This document shows positions 43,078 to 53,189 of a DNA stretch of 64,000 bases, in pieces. The stretch lies in NCBI GenBank assembly GCA_014872785.1, contig WKFJ01000060.1, positions 37,948 through 101,947 of the forward strand, written 5' to 3'. The notes beneath the pieces are model-generated. The model saw nothing but the letters and a program-made list of their open reading frames with translations, was not told where the DNA came from and searched no databases. The position numbers were made by a program, and so were the translations under genes. This stretch comes from Alteromonadaceae bacterium (lineage in GTDB: Bacteria; Pseudomonadota; Gammaproteobacteria; Enterobacterales; Alteromonadaceae). Position 1 is the first letter of the stretch. Each line of letters opens with the position of its first letter.

Positions 43078-45882
43078 TTATGAAAAAGCGGCCTCTATTC
43101 TGGATAACCAAGGTTGCTCAGCTTGTTGCACTTGGCCTTTGACTATCCATGCTCGCAAGAGCTCATCAAGCTCCACGTGAACACCCTCTTGAAGTTTCGA
43201 CGCCATGACTTTCAATTGAACTTCTTTACGCAACGCTTGGTCAGCATCAGGAGACTCAATTGACTTTTCCATTTCGATCAAAATCGTTAGCTCATGTCGG
43301 GTATAGGCATTCAAACCCTCTTCCGATTCATCGGTACTGTGAAACGCCTGACGCCAAAAATTAGGCAATTCAGAGGCTGAATCCGGCGCCTGATGCTGAT
43401 TCCAGGCTGCGAGCGCTGCAAAGATCTTCTGATAGACTTCAGTGCGCTGTGAGTCGCCTAAATAGAGCAATTTCTCTTGTGCCTTTTTATTCAACGCTTT
43501 TGCTGTTGCTATTGAGTCTGTGGCAAGCTTTTTCGGAAAATCTTGCAGTTGTTTTAGCGCGTCATTTAGCGAAACATTAACAATTTCTTCAAGCTCGCTG
43601 CGGCTACTAGACTGCTCAACGACTACCTGCAAAGACTCAACGTTGTCTGTAATCGCTTTTATCGCCGTCAAATCCTGTTCATTTTGCTCTGCAATCGCAT
43701 TATCTCTTTTGGCAAATATTTGATCGTTGATAGCACGAAAATCTGCCCACAGTTTGTTCTCAAGCTTCTGACCTGCATACTCTAATTTACGCCATTTATC
43801 TTGAAGGTTCTTGGCGGCATTGGTGGCTTCTTGCCAGCTATCGAGTTCCAACAAAGATTTTGCTTGCTCCAGCAATGCCTGCTTGCTTTGTGCGTTTTGC
43901 TGATAAAATGCGTTAACCTTATCCTTAACCGGGTTAATTACTGCACGGTAGCGTTCGTTTAACTCATCAAGTACTTTGTAATCTACACCACCAACGGCTT
44001 TCCACTGCTGCTGAACATCACGCAGTTTCTTTGCGAGCGCCTTTAAGTCTGAACCGTCAAAGTTGGACAGTTCGTCTAACAACGAATGTTTCTTTTTAAG
44101 ATTACTTTCGCGTTTAGCTTCTAGTTCAGCATAGTACTCGCGACAAGGTTTGAATGCTTCTTCGCACGCTAGGTTAAACGCGTTATTCATAGCTTCAGCA
44201 GCTTCTGAATCGACAGTACCTAGGCTGTTCCATTCCTTGCGCAGTTCTTTCACACGTTCGGCTTGTTGTGCCGGATCAATTGGATTTAACACCAACTGTT
44301 CGATTTCGCGCAACATTTCAGGCTTACGTGGTGTGGCAATATAGGCTTGCCAGTCTTTGAGGTTTTCAATTTGATCTTTTACCGTCTCAAACTGTCTACC
44401 CAACCTGGCTTGTTGCGTTTCAGGCAGCTGCGCATACTCAAGATTCAACTTTTCGTAAGTGCGCATAGCATTGCGATAACGCCCCTGCTCTACCATGCGT
44501 TTAATAGCGTTCATGCGCCCTTTTACGGCATTGGTGGACTCGCGTAATTCATCTTTAAGCTGACGAATACTCTTTTGCCACTGTTTTATTTGCTCTTGCC
44601 ACAAAGATTCAATAGACGCCGGCCAAATCGCTTTGTGCTGATTGCGCAAACTACTCCAACGCTCTTTGACTTCGTCGAGATATTCATAGGCAGCATCAAT
44701 TTGACTAAAATCATCTGGCAGGGGTAATGACTTAAATTGTTCCAGCATGGTTTCCGCTTGGCTTATTGCCTGTTGTAGCGAAGGTAATGAGTCCAAGGAC
44801 GATTTGCTAACCAACAAATCGTTAATGAGTTTTTCAATACCCTTGTATTCATCAGATGACAGTTTCTCTGACAACATTGCATTTAGCTTGTGTTCTGCTT
44901 CGGCAATTTGCTGATTGAATTGTTCTAATTGTCCAAGCGTAATGTTCGCTGCATCTTTGCTCAACGCATCAGCCACTTTATCCAAAACATTACGGCAGGT
45001 CTCCTTTGCCGCGGCCAAGGCTGCACTGCTTCTTTCAAGCGCTTGCTGTTCATCCCACTCGCCTTTTAACATCGCTGCGCGTTTGTCGAGTTTAGCGACT
45101 AATGCTTGGAATTTATCCGCAAATTCACTTGATACCTCATCGGCTAATAATGCGAACTCAGATTTTAGATTCGCAAATTGAGCTTCAAGCTGATCTCTAG
45201 CGCTAGCAAACCGATCGTAATTCGCCTCTTCGGCAAGTGCCAACAACTTAGCCAGTACCAATTTCACGTCCTTGCTAATTTGTATCGGTTTTTGCTCAGC
45301 TTCTGCTTTAGCCGCTAATTTTTGTTTGGCTTTCTCAACTATCTCGTCGTTGTTGCACTTTTTAATAATCCTTGAAAGGTCAGACTCATCTTCAATGCTA
45401 TCAAACAAACGGTTTTGTAATTCAGTATTCGCTGAGTTAAGCAAATAGCGCATAGTAGTTTGAGGTTTATTTAACTTGGCCAATACGCTAATCATTAAAT
45501 CGGTATTAGCTTCATCAATCGCATGTTTCTGAAGCAATAACTCAAGCAGAGCATTGTTGCGACATTCTTTTAAAAAGGTGTTTTTTGACGCTGGTGTTAA
45601 ACCCAAATCAAGGTCACCCAACAAAGCGGCTTCCACTTTTTGCTTGGCGTGTTTTGCTACTCGATTGTCTTTGGCAATCTCTGCCATCTTCCACCAAAGG
45701 TCGAAGTTATTGAGTTTGTTTAACGCCGCAACGCTGACGCGTCCGTCTTCATCATTGAAGGCTAATTCGTGCAATATGCTTTTGTTTTGCCCATCAGCGG
45801 CCGACATTGCCTCAATGGCTTGAATTCTAACGATAGGGTCGGTATGACGATGTTTGGGTTTAAATAAATTGCTAAAAATCAT
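43078..45882 (-). CDS. Large DUF349-repeat protein
   Basis: A 934-residue, highly charged, mostly helical protein. Residues of about 5-200 resemble HEAT-like repeats (DPIVRIQAIEAM, LNKLNNFDLWWKMAEIA). From about 370 on there are DUF349 units, three-helix repeats with a conserved Trp: VKELRKEWNSLGTVD near 560, LRDVQQQWKAVGGVDYKVLDELNERYRAV near 645 and LQDKWRKLEYAG near 720. No enzymatic motif or membrane segment is seen. The family is widespread in gammaproteobacteria; its role is unknown. I prefer the ATG at 45882 (MIFSNLFKPKHRH); this overlaps yeaC by 11 bp, suggesting coupled translation. Confidence 0.88.
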   Translation of the reverse strand: MIFSNLFKPKHRHTDPIVRIQAIEAMSAADGQNKSILHELAFNDEDGRVSVAALNKLNNFDLWWKMAEIAKDNRVAKHAKQKVEAALLGDLDLGLTPASKNTFLKECRNNALLELLLQKHAIDEANTDLMISVLAKLNKPQTTMRYLLNSANTELQNRLFDSIEDESDLSRIIKKCNNDEIVEKAKQKLAAKAEAEQKPIQISKDVKLVLAKLLALAEEANYDRFASARDQLEAQFANLKSEFALLADEVSSEFADKFQALVAKLDKRAAMLKGEWDEQQALERSSAALAAAKETCRNVLDKVADALSKDAANITLGQLEQFNQQIAEAEHKLNAMLSEKLSSDEYKGIEKLINDLLVSKSSLDSLPSLQQAISQAETMLEQFKSLPLPDDFSQIDAAYEYLDEVKERWSSLRNQHKAIWPASIESLWQEQIKQWQKSIRQLKDELRESTNAVKGRMNAIKRMVEQGRYRNAMRTYEKLNLEYAQLPETQQARLGRQFETVKDQIENLKDWQAYIATPRKPEMLREIEQLVLNPIDPAQQAERVKELRKEWNSLGTVDSEAAEAMNNAFNLACEEAFKPCREYYAELEAKRESNLKKKHSLLDELSNFDGSDLKALAKKLRDVQQQWKAVGGVDYKVLDELNERYRAVINPVKDKVNAFYQQNAQSKQALLEQAKSLLELDSWQEATNAAKNLQDKWRKLEYAGQKLENKLWADFRAINDQIFAKRDNAIAEQNEQDLTAIKAITDNVESLQVVVEQSSSRSELEEIVNVSLNDALKQLQDFPKKLATDSIATAKALNKKAQEKLLYLGDSQRTEVYQKIFAALAAWNQHQAPDSASELPNFWRQAFHSTDESEEGLNAYTRHELTILIEMEKSIESPDADQALRKEVQLKVMASKLQEGVHVELDELLRAWIVKGQVQQAEQPWLSRIEAAFS

Positions 45883-46153
45883 CTTGCTTGAACCGTGCAA
45901 TAGACTGTGAATCGGAAAATTCTTGTTTTAATTGGTACTTAGATTTGTGAACAATCTCCCCTTCTGCATTTAGGGTCATATGTTCATCAGATTTTAGAAC
46001 TTTAGACTGGTAGAGCATTACCGTTTGCAAACTCGTTTCTTTTTGTTCATCGGTAAGCGGTGTGCCGTCTGGCCATTTACCTGTTTCAACTGCTTGCAGC
46101 AAACGCTCATATACCTCTTTGGGCATTGATTCTATAAGTGCTTGATTATTCAT
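45872..46153 (-). CDS. yeaC: YeaC-like DUF1315 protein
   Basis: A 93-residue protein of the DUF1315/YeaC family. The N-terminal IESMPKEVYERLLQAVETGKWPDGTPLTDEQKETSLQTVMLYQ is the diagnostic block (WPDGxxLTxEQ). Function unknown. It lies directly between the zinc-ribbon gene (the stop of one abuts the start of this one) and the DUF349 gene (11-bp overlap), so the three form one translationally coupled operon. Confidence 0.9.
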   Translation of the reverse strand: MNNQALIESMPKEVYERLLQAVETGKWPDGTPLTDEQKETSLQTVMLYQSKVLKSDEHMTLNAEGEIVHKSKYQLKQEFSDSQSIARFKQDDF

Positions 46154-46480
46154 TTACTTTGACTTCTTGAGTAACACCATTCTTACTCTGTTCACGAGAT
46201 ACCAGACAAACCCTATGGCCGCGCTTCCCATCGCAACATAGTACTCTACCTGCGGTGGTTGCAGGTCTTCCCAATAACCATAGCCAAATCCAATAACGAA
46301 TAAAAGCATGGCGAACATAGATTGGTTGTTCACCGATTGAATCTTCATAAAACGCTGATGACGGCGTTTTCTGTCTAGGTCTTCTTCAGTACCGACTTCG
46401 AGGTTAAAGCCGCACTCCGGACACTGTTTGGCTCGACTTGAAATACGAGCGTTACAGGACGGACAATTGGTGATAGCCAT
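46154..46480 (-). CDS. Zinc-ribbon membrane protein
   Basis: A 108-residue protein. The N-terminal zinc ribbon has two CxxC knuckles (C6/C9 and C20/C23: NCPSCNARISSRAKQCPECGFNL), followed by a basic helix (about 35-46) and two membrane helices (about 54-69 and 81-96). Ribbon plus two helices is a common layout of small proteins in gammaproteobacteria, with no known function. It is the first gene of the run with yeaC and the DUF349 protein. Confidence 0.8.
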   Translation of the reverse strand: MAITNCPSCNARISSRAKQCPECGFNLEVGTEEDLDRKRRHQRFMKIQSVNNQSMFAMLLFVIGFGYGYWEDLQPPQVEYYVAMGSAAIGFVWYLVNRVRMVLLKKSK

Positions 46481-46508
46481 TACTACTCCGTTGACTTGCT
46501 ATAGAACG

Positions 46509-46536
46509 AAAAAAAGTGCCTGCAAAACGCAGGCAC
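46509..46536 (-). terminator. Terminator of the symporter gene
   Basis: On the minus strand GTGCCTGC / GCAGGCAC, 5-nt loop, then seven T. Confidence 0.95.
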
Positions 46537-46542
46537 AGACTC

Positions 46543-48246
46543 TTATTTGGAGTGTTCTTTATTAAAATCAACCCAGTATTTGTCCACTGTTTCACGCATT
46601 TCTTTGCGCAACAACAGAATGCCGAATAAGTTAGGCAAGGTCATTACGACAATTGCCACATAAGACAAGTACCATACGAGTGTAGTATCCGATACCGCAG
46701 CCCAGAAGAAGCCAAAGACGTAAATTAAGCGATAAGGCATAATTGAGCGAGGACCAAGCAGATAGGTCATGGCACGGTCACCATAGTAAGACCATGAAAT
46801 TGCGGTAGAAAAGGCGAATAGCAACAAACCGATAGAAACGATGTATTTACCAGATTCCCCCATAAAACCACGTGTAAAGGCTTCTGTAGTTAAATTGGCT
46901 GAGTGAATCAGTGATTTACCCGTAACCAGCACGTTTTCTTTTACTAGCTTTCCGTCAACGACCTGTAAGGTACCTGAGAAAACATCTTCCTTACCACCGA
47001 TTGAATACTTTACTTCTTCAGCAATAGAGCGTGCGTTGATAACAGTAAAACCTGAGCTTACCGCTTTTCCAGCGACAACTTGAATCTCACCGTTAAACAT
47101 TTCTACTTTGTTGTCGCTGTATCCGTTTAAATACTTGTATAACTCGGTTGTATGAGCCTCATTATTTTGCTCATACACGCCAGCTACAACAATCATGTCT
47201 GTGCGGTCGAATTGGTTCTCAAATTTCTCCTGCCATACGCCAGAAGACAAAATAACAAGACCGGTTAAGGTACAAATGATTATGGTATCGATGAAAGGCT
47301 CTAGGATTGAAACCATACCTTCAGATACTGGTTCATTCGCTTTTGCTGAAGCGTGCGCAATAGGAGCTGAACCTTGACCCGCTTCGTTAGAGAACAGTCC
47401 ACGGTTTACGCCTTTGTTAAACGCATAAGCAAAACTGGCACCCAAAAAGCCGCCAACCGCAGCAGACCCTGTGAAGGCATATTCAAATATAGAAACGAAT
47501 GAAGGACCGATGTTTTCGACGTTATTGAAAATAACGGCAAGCGCACCGATGATGTAAACCGCCGCCATAAACGGAACGATTTTAGATGTCACCGCAGCAA
47601 TACGTCTGATGCCACCAATGATGACTAAGCCAAGTAAAATGGCCAACACAAAGCCGGTGATGCCTGGGTCAATACCAAAGGTGGACTCTACACTGGTGGA
47701 TATACTGTTACTTTGTGGAAGGCTTCCGGTACCAAATGAGCTAATAACGGTCGCGATAGCAAAACCAACAGCTAACCATTTCATGTTAAGGCGACGGTCC
47801 ATGTAATACATCGGCCCACCCGCCATGGTGCCATCTTCAGTTTTCACTCGGTATTTATGGGATAAAGTCACCTCAACGAACTTCGTTGTCATGCCCATAA
47901 ATGCTGTAGCCCACATCCAGAACAACGCAGCTGGTCCACCTAGAAAGATTGCCAGAGCAACACCACTGATATTACCTGTCCCTACCGTTCCGGAGAGCGC
48001 CGTCGCAAGTGCCTGAAAGTGAGAAGTATCTCCCGCATCAGTTGATTTGTCGTACTTACCTCGTACTACGCGCAAGGCATGGCGAAAATACCGTACTTGC
48101 GGGAATTTTAGATAAATAGTAAAAAACAAACCGGTTCCCAGCAATGCATAGGGGAACCACGCTGAACTTCCTAAATAACTGTCCAATAACAGTAAAAAAT
48201 TTCCAAAAGCTTCCAAAGCTAAGTCCTCAAATTTATGGTTTGCCAC
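46543..48246 (-). CDS. Alanine/glycine:cation symporter (AGCS family)
   Basis: A 567-residue inner-membrane transporter coupling alanine or glycine uptake to Na+ or H+. The diagnostic AGCS block [36 protein letters not shown] is at about 83-118, and [15 protein letters not shown] near 285-299 is also conserved. About 9-11 membrane helices are visible. It is about 100 residues longer than usual because of an insertion at 337-450 between two helices. That insertion contains a duplicated motif, [13 protein letters not shown] (384-396) and [13 protein letters not shown] (423-435). The transporter core looks intact. Gene and terminator stand alone. Confidence 0.92.
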   Translation of the reverse strand: MANHKFEDLALEAFGNFLLLLDSYLGSSAWFPYALLGTGLFFTIYLKFPQVRYFRHALRVVRGKYDKSTDAGDTSHFQALATALSGTVGTGNISGVALAIFLGGPAALFWMWATAFMGMTTKFVEVTLSHKYRVKTEDGTMAGGPMYYMDRRLNMKWLAVGFAIATVISSFGTGSLPQSNSISTSVESTFGIDPGITGFVLAILLGLVIIGGIRRIAAVTSKIVPFMAAVYIIGALAVIFNNVENIGPSFVSIFEYAFTGSAAVGGFLGASFAYAFNKGVNRGLFSNEAGQGSAPIAHASAKANEPVSEGMVSILEPFIDTIIICTLTGLVILSSGVWQEKFENQFDRTDMIVVAGVYEQNNEAHTTELYKYLNGYSDNKVEMFNGEIQVVAGKAVSSGFTVINARSIAEEVKYSIGGKEDVFSGTLQVVDGKLVKENVLVTGKSLIHSANLTTEAFTRGFMGESGKYIVSIGLLLFAFSTAISWSYYGDRAMTYLLGPRSIMPYRLIYVFGFFWAAVSDTTLVWYLSYVAIVVMTLPNLFGILLLRKEMRETVDKYWVDFNKEHSK

Positions 48247-48284
48247 TTTTCTCGTGGTCTAAATATAGTGTTTAGTTTTACTTC

Positions 48285-49433
48285 CTATCGAAGGTTATTC
48301 ATTACTTGGTGTACCGCTACCAATAAATCTTGCCCTAACTGCTTAGACCGGTACGGAGACCAACCGTAAGCAGGATCAGGTAATCCGTCATTATCTTTAA
48401 AAGGCATTTCTAAAGTGAACGCCAAACAATCGAATTTATCTGCCATCGCGTTGGTGGCAACCGTCATATTCGCAGTGCCCTTTTCTTCTTTAGGATAACC
48501 TTCTTTATCCTGAAACTCAGGCGTAATGACCAGTAAAGCGTCCGAGAATTGTTTCTCTAATGCCGCCAACCTGTCAGTGTAACTGCTATTGCCTTCGCTA
48601 CCTGCTAAAAAGTTGTATGGGATGGCTTCATCACCGTGAATATCAAGGAAAAGATCAACGCCGGTTTTTTCCATTTCTTTCAGCACATAAAACACCTCAG
48701 GGCTTCTTAACTCTTGTGGGTCATGCCATTCACGATTTAGGTTAATTCCAATTGCATTGGTGCGTAAATGGCCACGAACACTTCCATCTGGATTCATGTT
48801 CGGTACCACGTAAAACACGGCTTTATCGAGTAGACTGGTGGACATAGGATCGTCGGCATCTAACAAGCGTTCAAGTAAGCCCTCTACTAACCATTCCGCC
48901 ATCGTCTCGCCTGGATGCTGTCTTGCGGTAATCCACACAACTTTTTTGTCAGTGTTATCGTCAGACTCTGAAGCTTCACCAAAGCCTATCTTTAGCGCGG
49001 TCATGTCTCTGCCGTCCAAGGTTTCCCCTAAATGCATTGACGAGCACTGAAATTGAGATTGTGCCCAAGCAAGTAAATCTAAATGTCTGTCGTAGGAATA
49101 AGGTGCAAAATAAGCGTAATAGATGGTTTGATGTTCAGGCGTGTGTTGAATATGTAAGCTGCCTTCATCATATCGCGATTCAACGCGAAACCATTCTTCT
49201 CGGTCATAGGAAGCTACAGCCTGGTAGCCATCCCACGCATCTGGATACGCAGATTCTTTTAAGCCACTGATAGTGATATTTTGGGTGATAAAGGCCGGAT
49301 GTTCGACCCTGAAGTAAAACCATTGGAAAAAATCAGAGCCGTTATCTTTTTTAATTGTTAGTTGAATGTCGCTGGCGACTTCGGCGTTGACAACTTCGAT
49401 GTTTCCGCCGTCAAAATTGCTGCTTATTCGCAT
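48285..49433 (-). CDS. M14-type zinc carboxypeptidase (cytosolic carboxypeptidase-like)
   Basis: A 382-residue enzyme of the M14 family. The N-terminal beta domain (about 1-115; NIEVVNAEVASDIQLTIKKDNGSDFFQWFYFRV) resembles that of the cytosolic carboxypeptidases (CCP/AGBL type). The zinc ligands are visible as HPGET in TARQHPGETMAEWLVEG near 145-160 and His in FLDIHGDEAIPYN near 240; the catalytic Glu is likely in LAFTLEMPFKDN near 344. No signal peptide is seen, so it is probably cytoplasmic. Bacterial relatives remove C-terminal residues from peptides or glutamylated proteins; the substrate is unknown. I preferred the ATG at 49433 over an earlier in-frame start because it gives the standard length. 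Confidence 0.87.
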   Translation of the reverse strand: MRISSNFDGGNIEVVNAEVASDIQLTIKKDNGSDFFQWFYFRVEHPAFITQNITISGLKESAYPDAWDGYQAVASYDREEWFRVESRYDEGSLHIQHTPEHQTIYYAYFAPYSYDRHLDLLAWAQSQFQCSSMHLGETLDGRDMTALKIGFGEASESDDNTDKKVVWITARQHPGETMAEWLVEGLLERLLDADDPMSTSLLDKAVFYVVPNMNPDGSVRGHLRTNAIGINLNREWHDPQELRSPEVFYVLKEMEKTGVDLFLDIHGDEAIPYNFLAGSEGNSSYTDRLAALEKQFSDALLVITPEFQDKEGYPKEEKGTANMTVATNAMADKFDCLAFTLEMPFKDNDGLPDPAYGWSPYRSKQLGQDLLVAVHQVMNNLR

Positions 49434-49560
49434 TATTGTTATCCGTTTCAATTTTAACGGCACAATCTACCATAGAAGAGGCGCAAGTCCCATTGAAATA
49501 GTGTGAATCTAGCGCTTTTACGATAAAAATTTTGCAAGAAAGAAGAGCGCGCAAATTAGT

Positions 49561-50085
49561 TTAACTGCGCGTTGCTAACCACTGCTTTAGCTTGATGCCA
49601 ATTCCCGTGTTAAAACCAAACGATTTCGCGACTACATGAGCAGATTCGTCGAGAATGTAATAACTCGGGTATCCCTTAATCTGAAATGATTCTTTGAGTT
49701 CATTGGTACCCAACAACACTCGTGAGGCAACTTGATGTTCCTCCACAAAAGCTTGTACTGCTTCTATAGAGTCGTAGTCCAAGGCAACTACGACTATATC
49801 AATATCAGTTGTATCAACTGATTCAAGACTGCCAATACTCAACGCGCAAATACTGCACCAAGGAGCGAAGAAGTACACGAGCGTATTACGACCGTCTTGC
49901 AGTAACGGGTACGTTGCCCCTTCGAGAGACACCATGTAAGTGTTTTCAATTTTAACACTGCCATCTGTGGCATGCATATCACGGGTTTGCCACAAAGTAA
50001 TGGCAACCACTAAAGCGATCAGCAAGGTAATTTCAATCGCCCACTTGCGAATTGTGACAATGTTTAGAGAAAACTTAGCGCCCAC
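49561..50085 (-). CDS. Membrane-anchored thioredoxin-like protein (TlpA type)
   Basis: A 174-residue protein. One N-terminal helix (about 14-33) anchors a thioredoxin fold with the redox motif WCSIC (C77, C80), preceded by VYFFAP and followed by IKGYPSYYILDE near 133-144 (cis-Pro loop). It is probably a periplasmic thiol oxidoreductase. The CSIC motif differs from CGPC of thioredoxins. Partner genes such as ccm or dsbD are not nearby. It lies 118 bp downstream of the long GAPDH gene, separated from it by a terminator. Confidence 0.87.
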   Translation of the reverse strand: MGAKFSLNIVTIRKWAIEITLLIALVVAITLWQTRDMHATDGSVKIENTYMVSLEGATYPLLQDGRNTLVYFFAPWCSICALSIGSLESVDTTDIDIVVVALDYDSIEAVQAFVEEHQVASRVLLGTNELKESFQIKGYPSYYILDESAHVVAKSFGFNTGIGIKLKQWLATRS

Positions 50086-50150
50086 TCTTTTTCCTCTCGT
50101 TGCGAGTCGATGATTTAGCTAATAGAACTGGCTCAAGACAAAATGCTTTC

Positions 50151-50179
50151 AAAAAAAAGCGGCGCTTAAAAGCTCCGCC
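50151..50179 (-). terminator. Terminator of the long GAPDH gene
   Basis: On the minus strand GCGG-A-GCTT / AAGC-G-CCGC with a tight loop and one internal mismatch, followed by eight T. Confidence 0.8.
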
Positions 50180-50203
50180 TATTTAATGATATTCACTTAT
50201 CAA

Positions 50204-51652
50204 TTACCAGTTCGGTAGTGTTTTGTAAGCCAAGCCCGACATGTTTTGCGCTACACGCATTACCTGACAGGTGTAGCCAAACTCATTGTCGTACCATACA
50301 TAAAGCGTAACACGGTCATCAGAGGTAATAGTAGCCTGAGAGTCAACAACACATGCCGCACGCGAACCTACTAAATCCGTTGATACAATTTCAGTTGATG
50401 CAGTGTAGTCGATTTGATCCTGCAAACCAGAGTGCAAAGCGATTTCTTTCAAATAGTTATTGATTTCGTCTTTTTCAGCGGCCTTATCAAGGTTCAAGTT
50501 CAATATGGCCATCGACACGTTTGGCGTAGGAACGCGAATAGCATTACCGGTCAATTTACCCGCTAATTTAGGATATGCTTTGGCAACCGCTTTGGCTGCA
50601 CCAGTTTCGGTGATAACCATATTCAAAGAGGCGCTACGACCTCGGCGTTCAGCTTTGTGATAGTTATCAATCAGGTTTTGGTCATTCGTGTAAGAATGTA
50701 CTGTCTCAACATGACCATTGCGAATCCCATACTTCTCGTCTAATGCTTTTAGCACAGGCGTGATGGCATTAGTGGTACAGCTAGCCGCAGACATAATTGT
50801 GTCAACCGCGTCAATGTCATCTTGGTTAACGCCGTAAACGATATTCTTAATGTCACCTTTACCTGGTGCAGTCAACAATACCTTCGCAGCACCTTTAGAT
50901 TGCAAATGTTTACTCAGGCCATCTCGGTCGCGCCAAACGCCGGTATTGTCCACTACCAATGCATTGTGAATACCGTATTGTTCGTAATCTACTTCTTCAG
51001 GACTATTCGCGTAGATAACTTGGATAAAAGAACCATTTGCTTTTAGCGCACAGCGTTCATGGTCGACAGTGATGCTGCCATTAAATGGGCCGTGCACTGA
51101 GTCGCGACGCAATAAACTTGCGCGCTTTTCAAGATCACCGTCTTTACCGCCACGGACAACAATAGCACGAAGCCTCAGCTTGTTGTTTTTGCCCTGTCTT
51201 TCAATAAGTAAGCGAGCCATGATACGGCCGATGCGACCGAAGCCATAAAGTACAACATCTTGAGGCGCGTGCTCATCAGTGGAATCGATAACATCTTTCA
51301 ATTCTACTTTGAGGTATTCAGCGATATCTGCGCCGTTTGCTTTGCCTTCTTGATAAAAGCCATACGCTAGCTTACCAATGTCAATTTTTGCAGGAGCTAA
51401 CGTATGCTTAGCCAATTCCTCAAGCAGAGTGAAGCTATAGCGAACCTTTAACTTCTCTTCACGGTACAATCTCACGCTTCTGTGTGCTTTGATAATGTCG
51501 ATAACACTTGCGCCCATAAGAGGCTTACCAAACACAGTAATTTCAACAGCGTATTCCCGATACAACTTACCCAAAATCGGAAGCATTTGCTCAGCATATT
51601 CCTGGCGTTCTTGCCAGCTATCTAATAATGCTTGTTCGTACTGTTGATTCAT
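50204..51652 (-). CDS. Long-form glyceraldehyde-3-phosphate dehydrogenase
   Basis: A 482-residue GAPDH paralogue. An N-terminal extension of about 125 residues (helical, MNQQYEQALLDSWQERQEY) precedes a full GAPDH domain with NAD motif YGFGRIGRIMARLL near 130, catalytic Cys in SAASCTTNAITP (residue 292), His in VHSYTNDQ near 320 and the C-terminal YDNEFGYTCQVMRV. Proteins of this type are known in marine gammaproteobacteria and Bacteroidetes and are distinct from the short GapA also in this window (61671). Whether it favours glycolysis or gluconeogenesis is not deducible. I preferred the ATG at 51652, preceded by GGAGG/AAGGG; the frame is open 21 codons more. Confidence 0.9.
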   Translation of the reverse strand: MNQQYEQALLDSWQERQEYAEQMLPILGKLYREYAVEITVFGKPLMGASVIDIIKAHRSVRLYREEKLKVRYSFTLLEELAKHTLAPAKIDIGKLAYGFYQEGKANGADIAEYLKVELKDVIDSTDEHAPQDVVLYGFGRIGRIMARLLIERQGKNNKLRLRAIVVRGGKDGDLEKRASLLRRDSVHGPFNGSITVDHERCALKANGSFIQVIYANSPEEVDYEQYGIHNALVVDNTGVWRDRDGLSKHLQSKGAAKVLLTAPGKGDIKNIVYGVNQDDIDAVDTIMSAASCTTNAITPVLKALDEKYGIRNGHVETVHSYTNDQNLIDNYHKAERRGRSASLNMVITETGAAKAVAKAYPKLAGKLTGNAIRVPTPNVSMAILNLNLDKAAEKDEINNYLKEIALHSGLQDQIDYTASTEIVSTDLVGSRAACVVDSQATITSDDRVTLYVWYDNEFGYTCQVMRVAQNMSGLAYKTLPNW

Positions 51653-51851
51653 AATTACCCTTAACCTCCGGATTACATTTATGATGAAAGAACCTAATTC
51701 TTCGCTGGATGCCATTGCTTATCTTTTGAAGGGCGGCTATTTTAAGGAAAGAGTGCTCTTCGACCAAACTGTGGTTTATTTTCAGAAAGTTAGGTAGAGT
51801 CGCTGGATAACTGGTTTATTTTCGTAATTTTCTATCACTGGGACTGAACAA

Positions 51852-52661
51852 ATGTTTCGAATAACTGTCACGTTGTTGCTGACATTGTTATTAGCAGGAT
51901 GCGATTTTCTTGCGCAGTTTAAAACTGTGACTGTGGCGAGTATTTGTAAAGAATACCCCCACCTTTGTAAAGATTTAAACCCTGACGCCCATTGCCGCTA
52001 TGAAAAAGCGGAAATCATAAGAACGCGTTATGCCCACATCAAAGCGCCTTCAGATCCTTTGAAGTACCAACTTCTTTTGTTATTCGAAGACTATAAAGAA
52101 TGTGTTTCATTAGCAGCTCAAATCGAGCATATCAAACTCAAAGAGAAGAAATCTGGAAGGGTAAAAGGCATGCTCACCGCACAGCGTGAGATACGTCAAT
52201 TATCAAGGGACACAGAAGAATCAGACTACCCCTATCTCATGTATTATCACTGGTCTCGCTACGGTAGCGAAGAAGCTTTAAATCGCTTTTTAGCACTGCA
52301 GGGAACCAAGCAACTGGAAGAACCAGATTTACAAAAATTTCTGGCTGAACACTTCGTAAAATTCGATTTAGAAAAAACAGTAGGAATATTGCATCACGCC
52401 CTAGAACTCTACGACTCAGGTGAGGAAGTCGACCCAGAAATTTTCTATAGTTTATCGACGATTTACCTCAAACTAGACAAGTTTGCTAAAGCTTATTTAT
52501 GGGGATATATCGCCAAAGATTTTGATATTACCGATTTAGATCTAGGCCAGATTGAGGCGATTGTAATCCAGCAAAATAAGAGTCCAGGTCAAATTGAAAC
52601 GATCGCTAATCGTTACATTAGCGATATTAAGTCAGGAACCTTTGTAGCACCTGGTTTGTAG
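51852..52661 (+). CDS. DUF2989 lipoprotein
   Basis: A 269-residue lipoprotein of the DUF2989 family. Residues 1-16 are a lipoprotein signal sequence with lipobox LLAGC (Cys 17). The mature part has the family's Cys-rich N-terminus (SICKEYPHLCKDLNPDAHCRYEK, with three more cysteines) and TPR-like helices (FYSLSTIYLKLDKFAKAYLWG) near 216-236. The function is unknown; the family is largely confined to Vibrio, Alteromonas and relatives. It ends at a strong shared terminator with msrB. Confidence 0.87.
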   Translation: MFRITVTLLLTLLLAGCDFLAQFKTVTVASICKEYPHLCKDLNPDAHCRYEKAEIIRTRYAHIKAPSDPLKYQLLLLFEDYKECVSLAAQIEHIKLKEKKSGRVKGMLTAQREIRQLSRDTEESDYPYLMYYHWSRYGSEEALNRFLALQGTKQLEEPDLQKFLAEHFVKFDLEKTVGILHHALELYDSGEEVDPEIFYSLSTIYLKLDKFAKAYLWGYIAKDFDITDLDLGQIEAIVIQQNKSPGQIETIANRYISDIKSGTFVAPGL

Positions 52662-52750
52662 CGGTAAACAATTCACAAGTTAAATCTGAAAACGAATTAC
52701 AGAAAAATTTTTTATAATTTTCTGTTATTAGATGTAAAGAAAAGTGTGCA

Positions 52751-52776
52751 AAGGCAGCCAATGGGCTGCCTTTTTA
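52751..52776. terminator. Bidirectional terminator between DUF2989 and msrB
   Basis: Stem GGCAGCC / GGCTGCC, AATG loop, T run to the right and A run to the left. Confidence 0.9.
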
Positions 52777-52783
52777 GTCATGA

Positions 52784-53170
52784 TTACTCTTGTTTGAAAT
52801 TTAGCGAGACTGAGTTAACGCAGTAACGCTTGCCTGTGGGCTCAGGCCCATCAGGAAACACATGGCCTAAATGAGCATCGCAATTGCTGCACACAATTTC
52901 CACGCGATGCATTCCATGGCTGAAATCTTCCACGTAATTGATGTTGCCTTCAACCGCCTCTTCGTAAAACGACGGCCAACCGCAACCTGCATCGAACTTC
53001 TCATTGGAGTTAAACAAATGTGTTCCACAGCATTTGCAGGTATAAGTACCATCAGCGGTAACATTCAATAAATCACCGGTAAACGGCCTCTCAGTTTCCT
53101 TCTGACGAGTCACTCTATATTCTTCATCAGTAAGCTGTTCACGCCACTGTGCGTCAGTTGTCTCTTTCAT
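52784..53170 (-). CDS. msrB: Peptide-methionine (R)-S-oxide reductase MsrB
   Basis: Repairs R-methionine sulfoxide in proteins, using thioredoxin. The 128-residue product carries the catalytic Cys in [13 protein letters not shown] (C117), the zinc site C45/C48 (CKCC) and C94/C97 (CSNC), the recycling candidate Cys in GCGWPSF (63) and [16 protein letters not shown] (100-115). The N-terminus is short, as in cytoplasmic MsrB, and no MsrA domain is fused. It is separated from gnd by 19 bp on the same strand and probably co-transcribed. Confidence 0.96.
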   Translation of the reverse strand: MKETTDAQWREQLTDEEYRVTRQKETERPFTGDLLNVTADGTYTCKCCGTHLFNSNEKFDAGCGWPSFYEEAVEGNINYVEDFSHGMHRVEIVCSNCDAHLGHVFPDGPEPTGKRYCVNSVSLNFKQE

Positions 53171-53189
53171 GTATTGATCAAGTCTAGTG

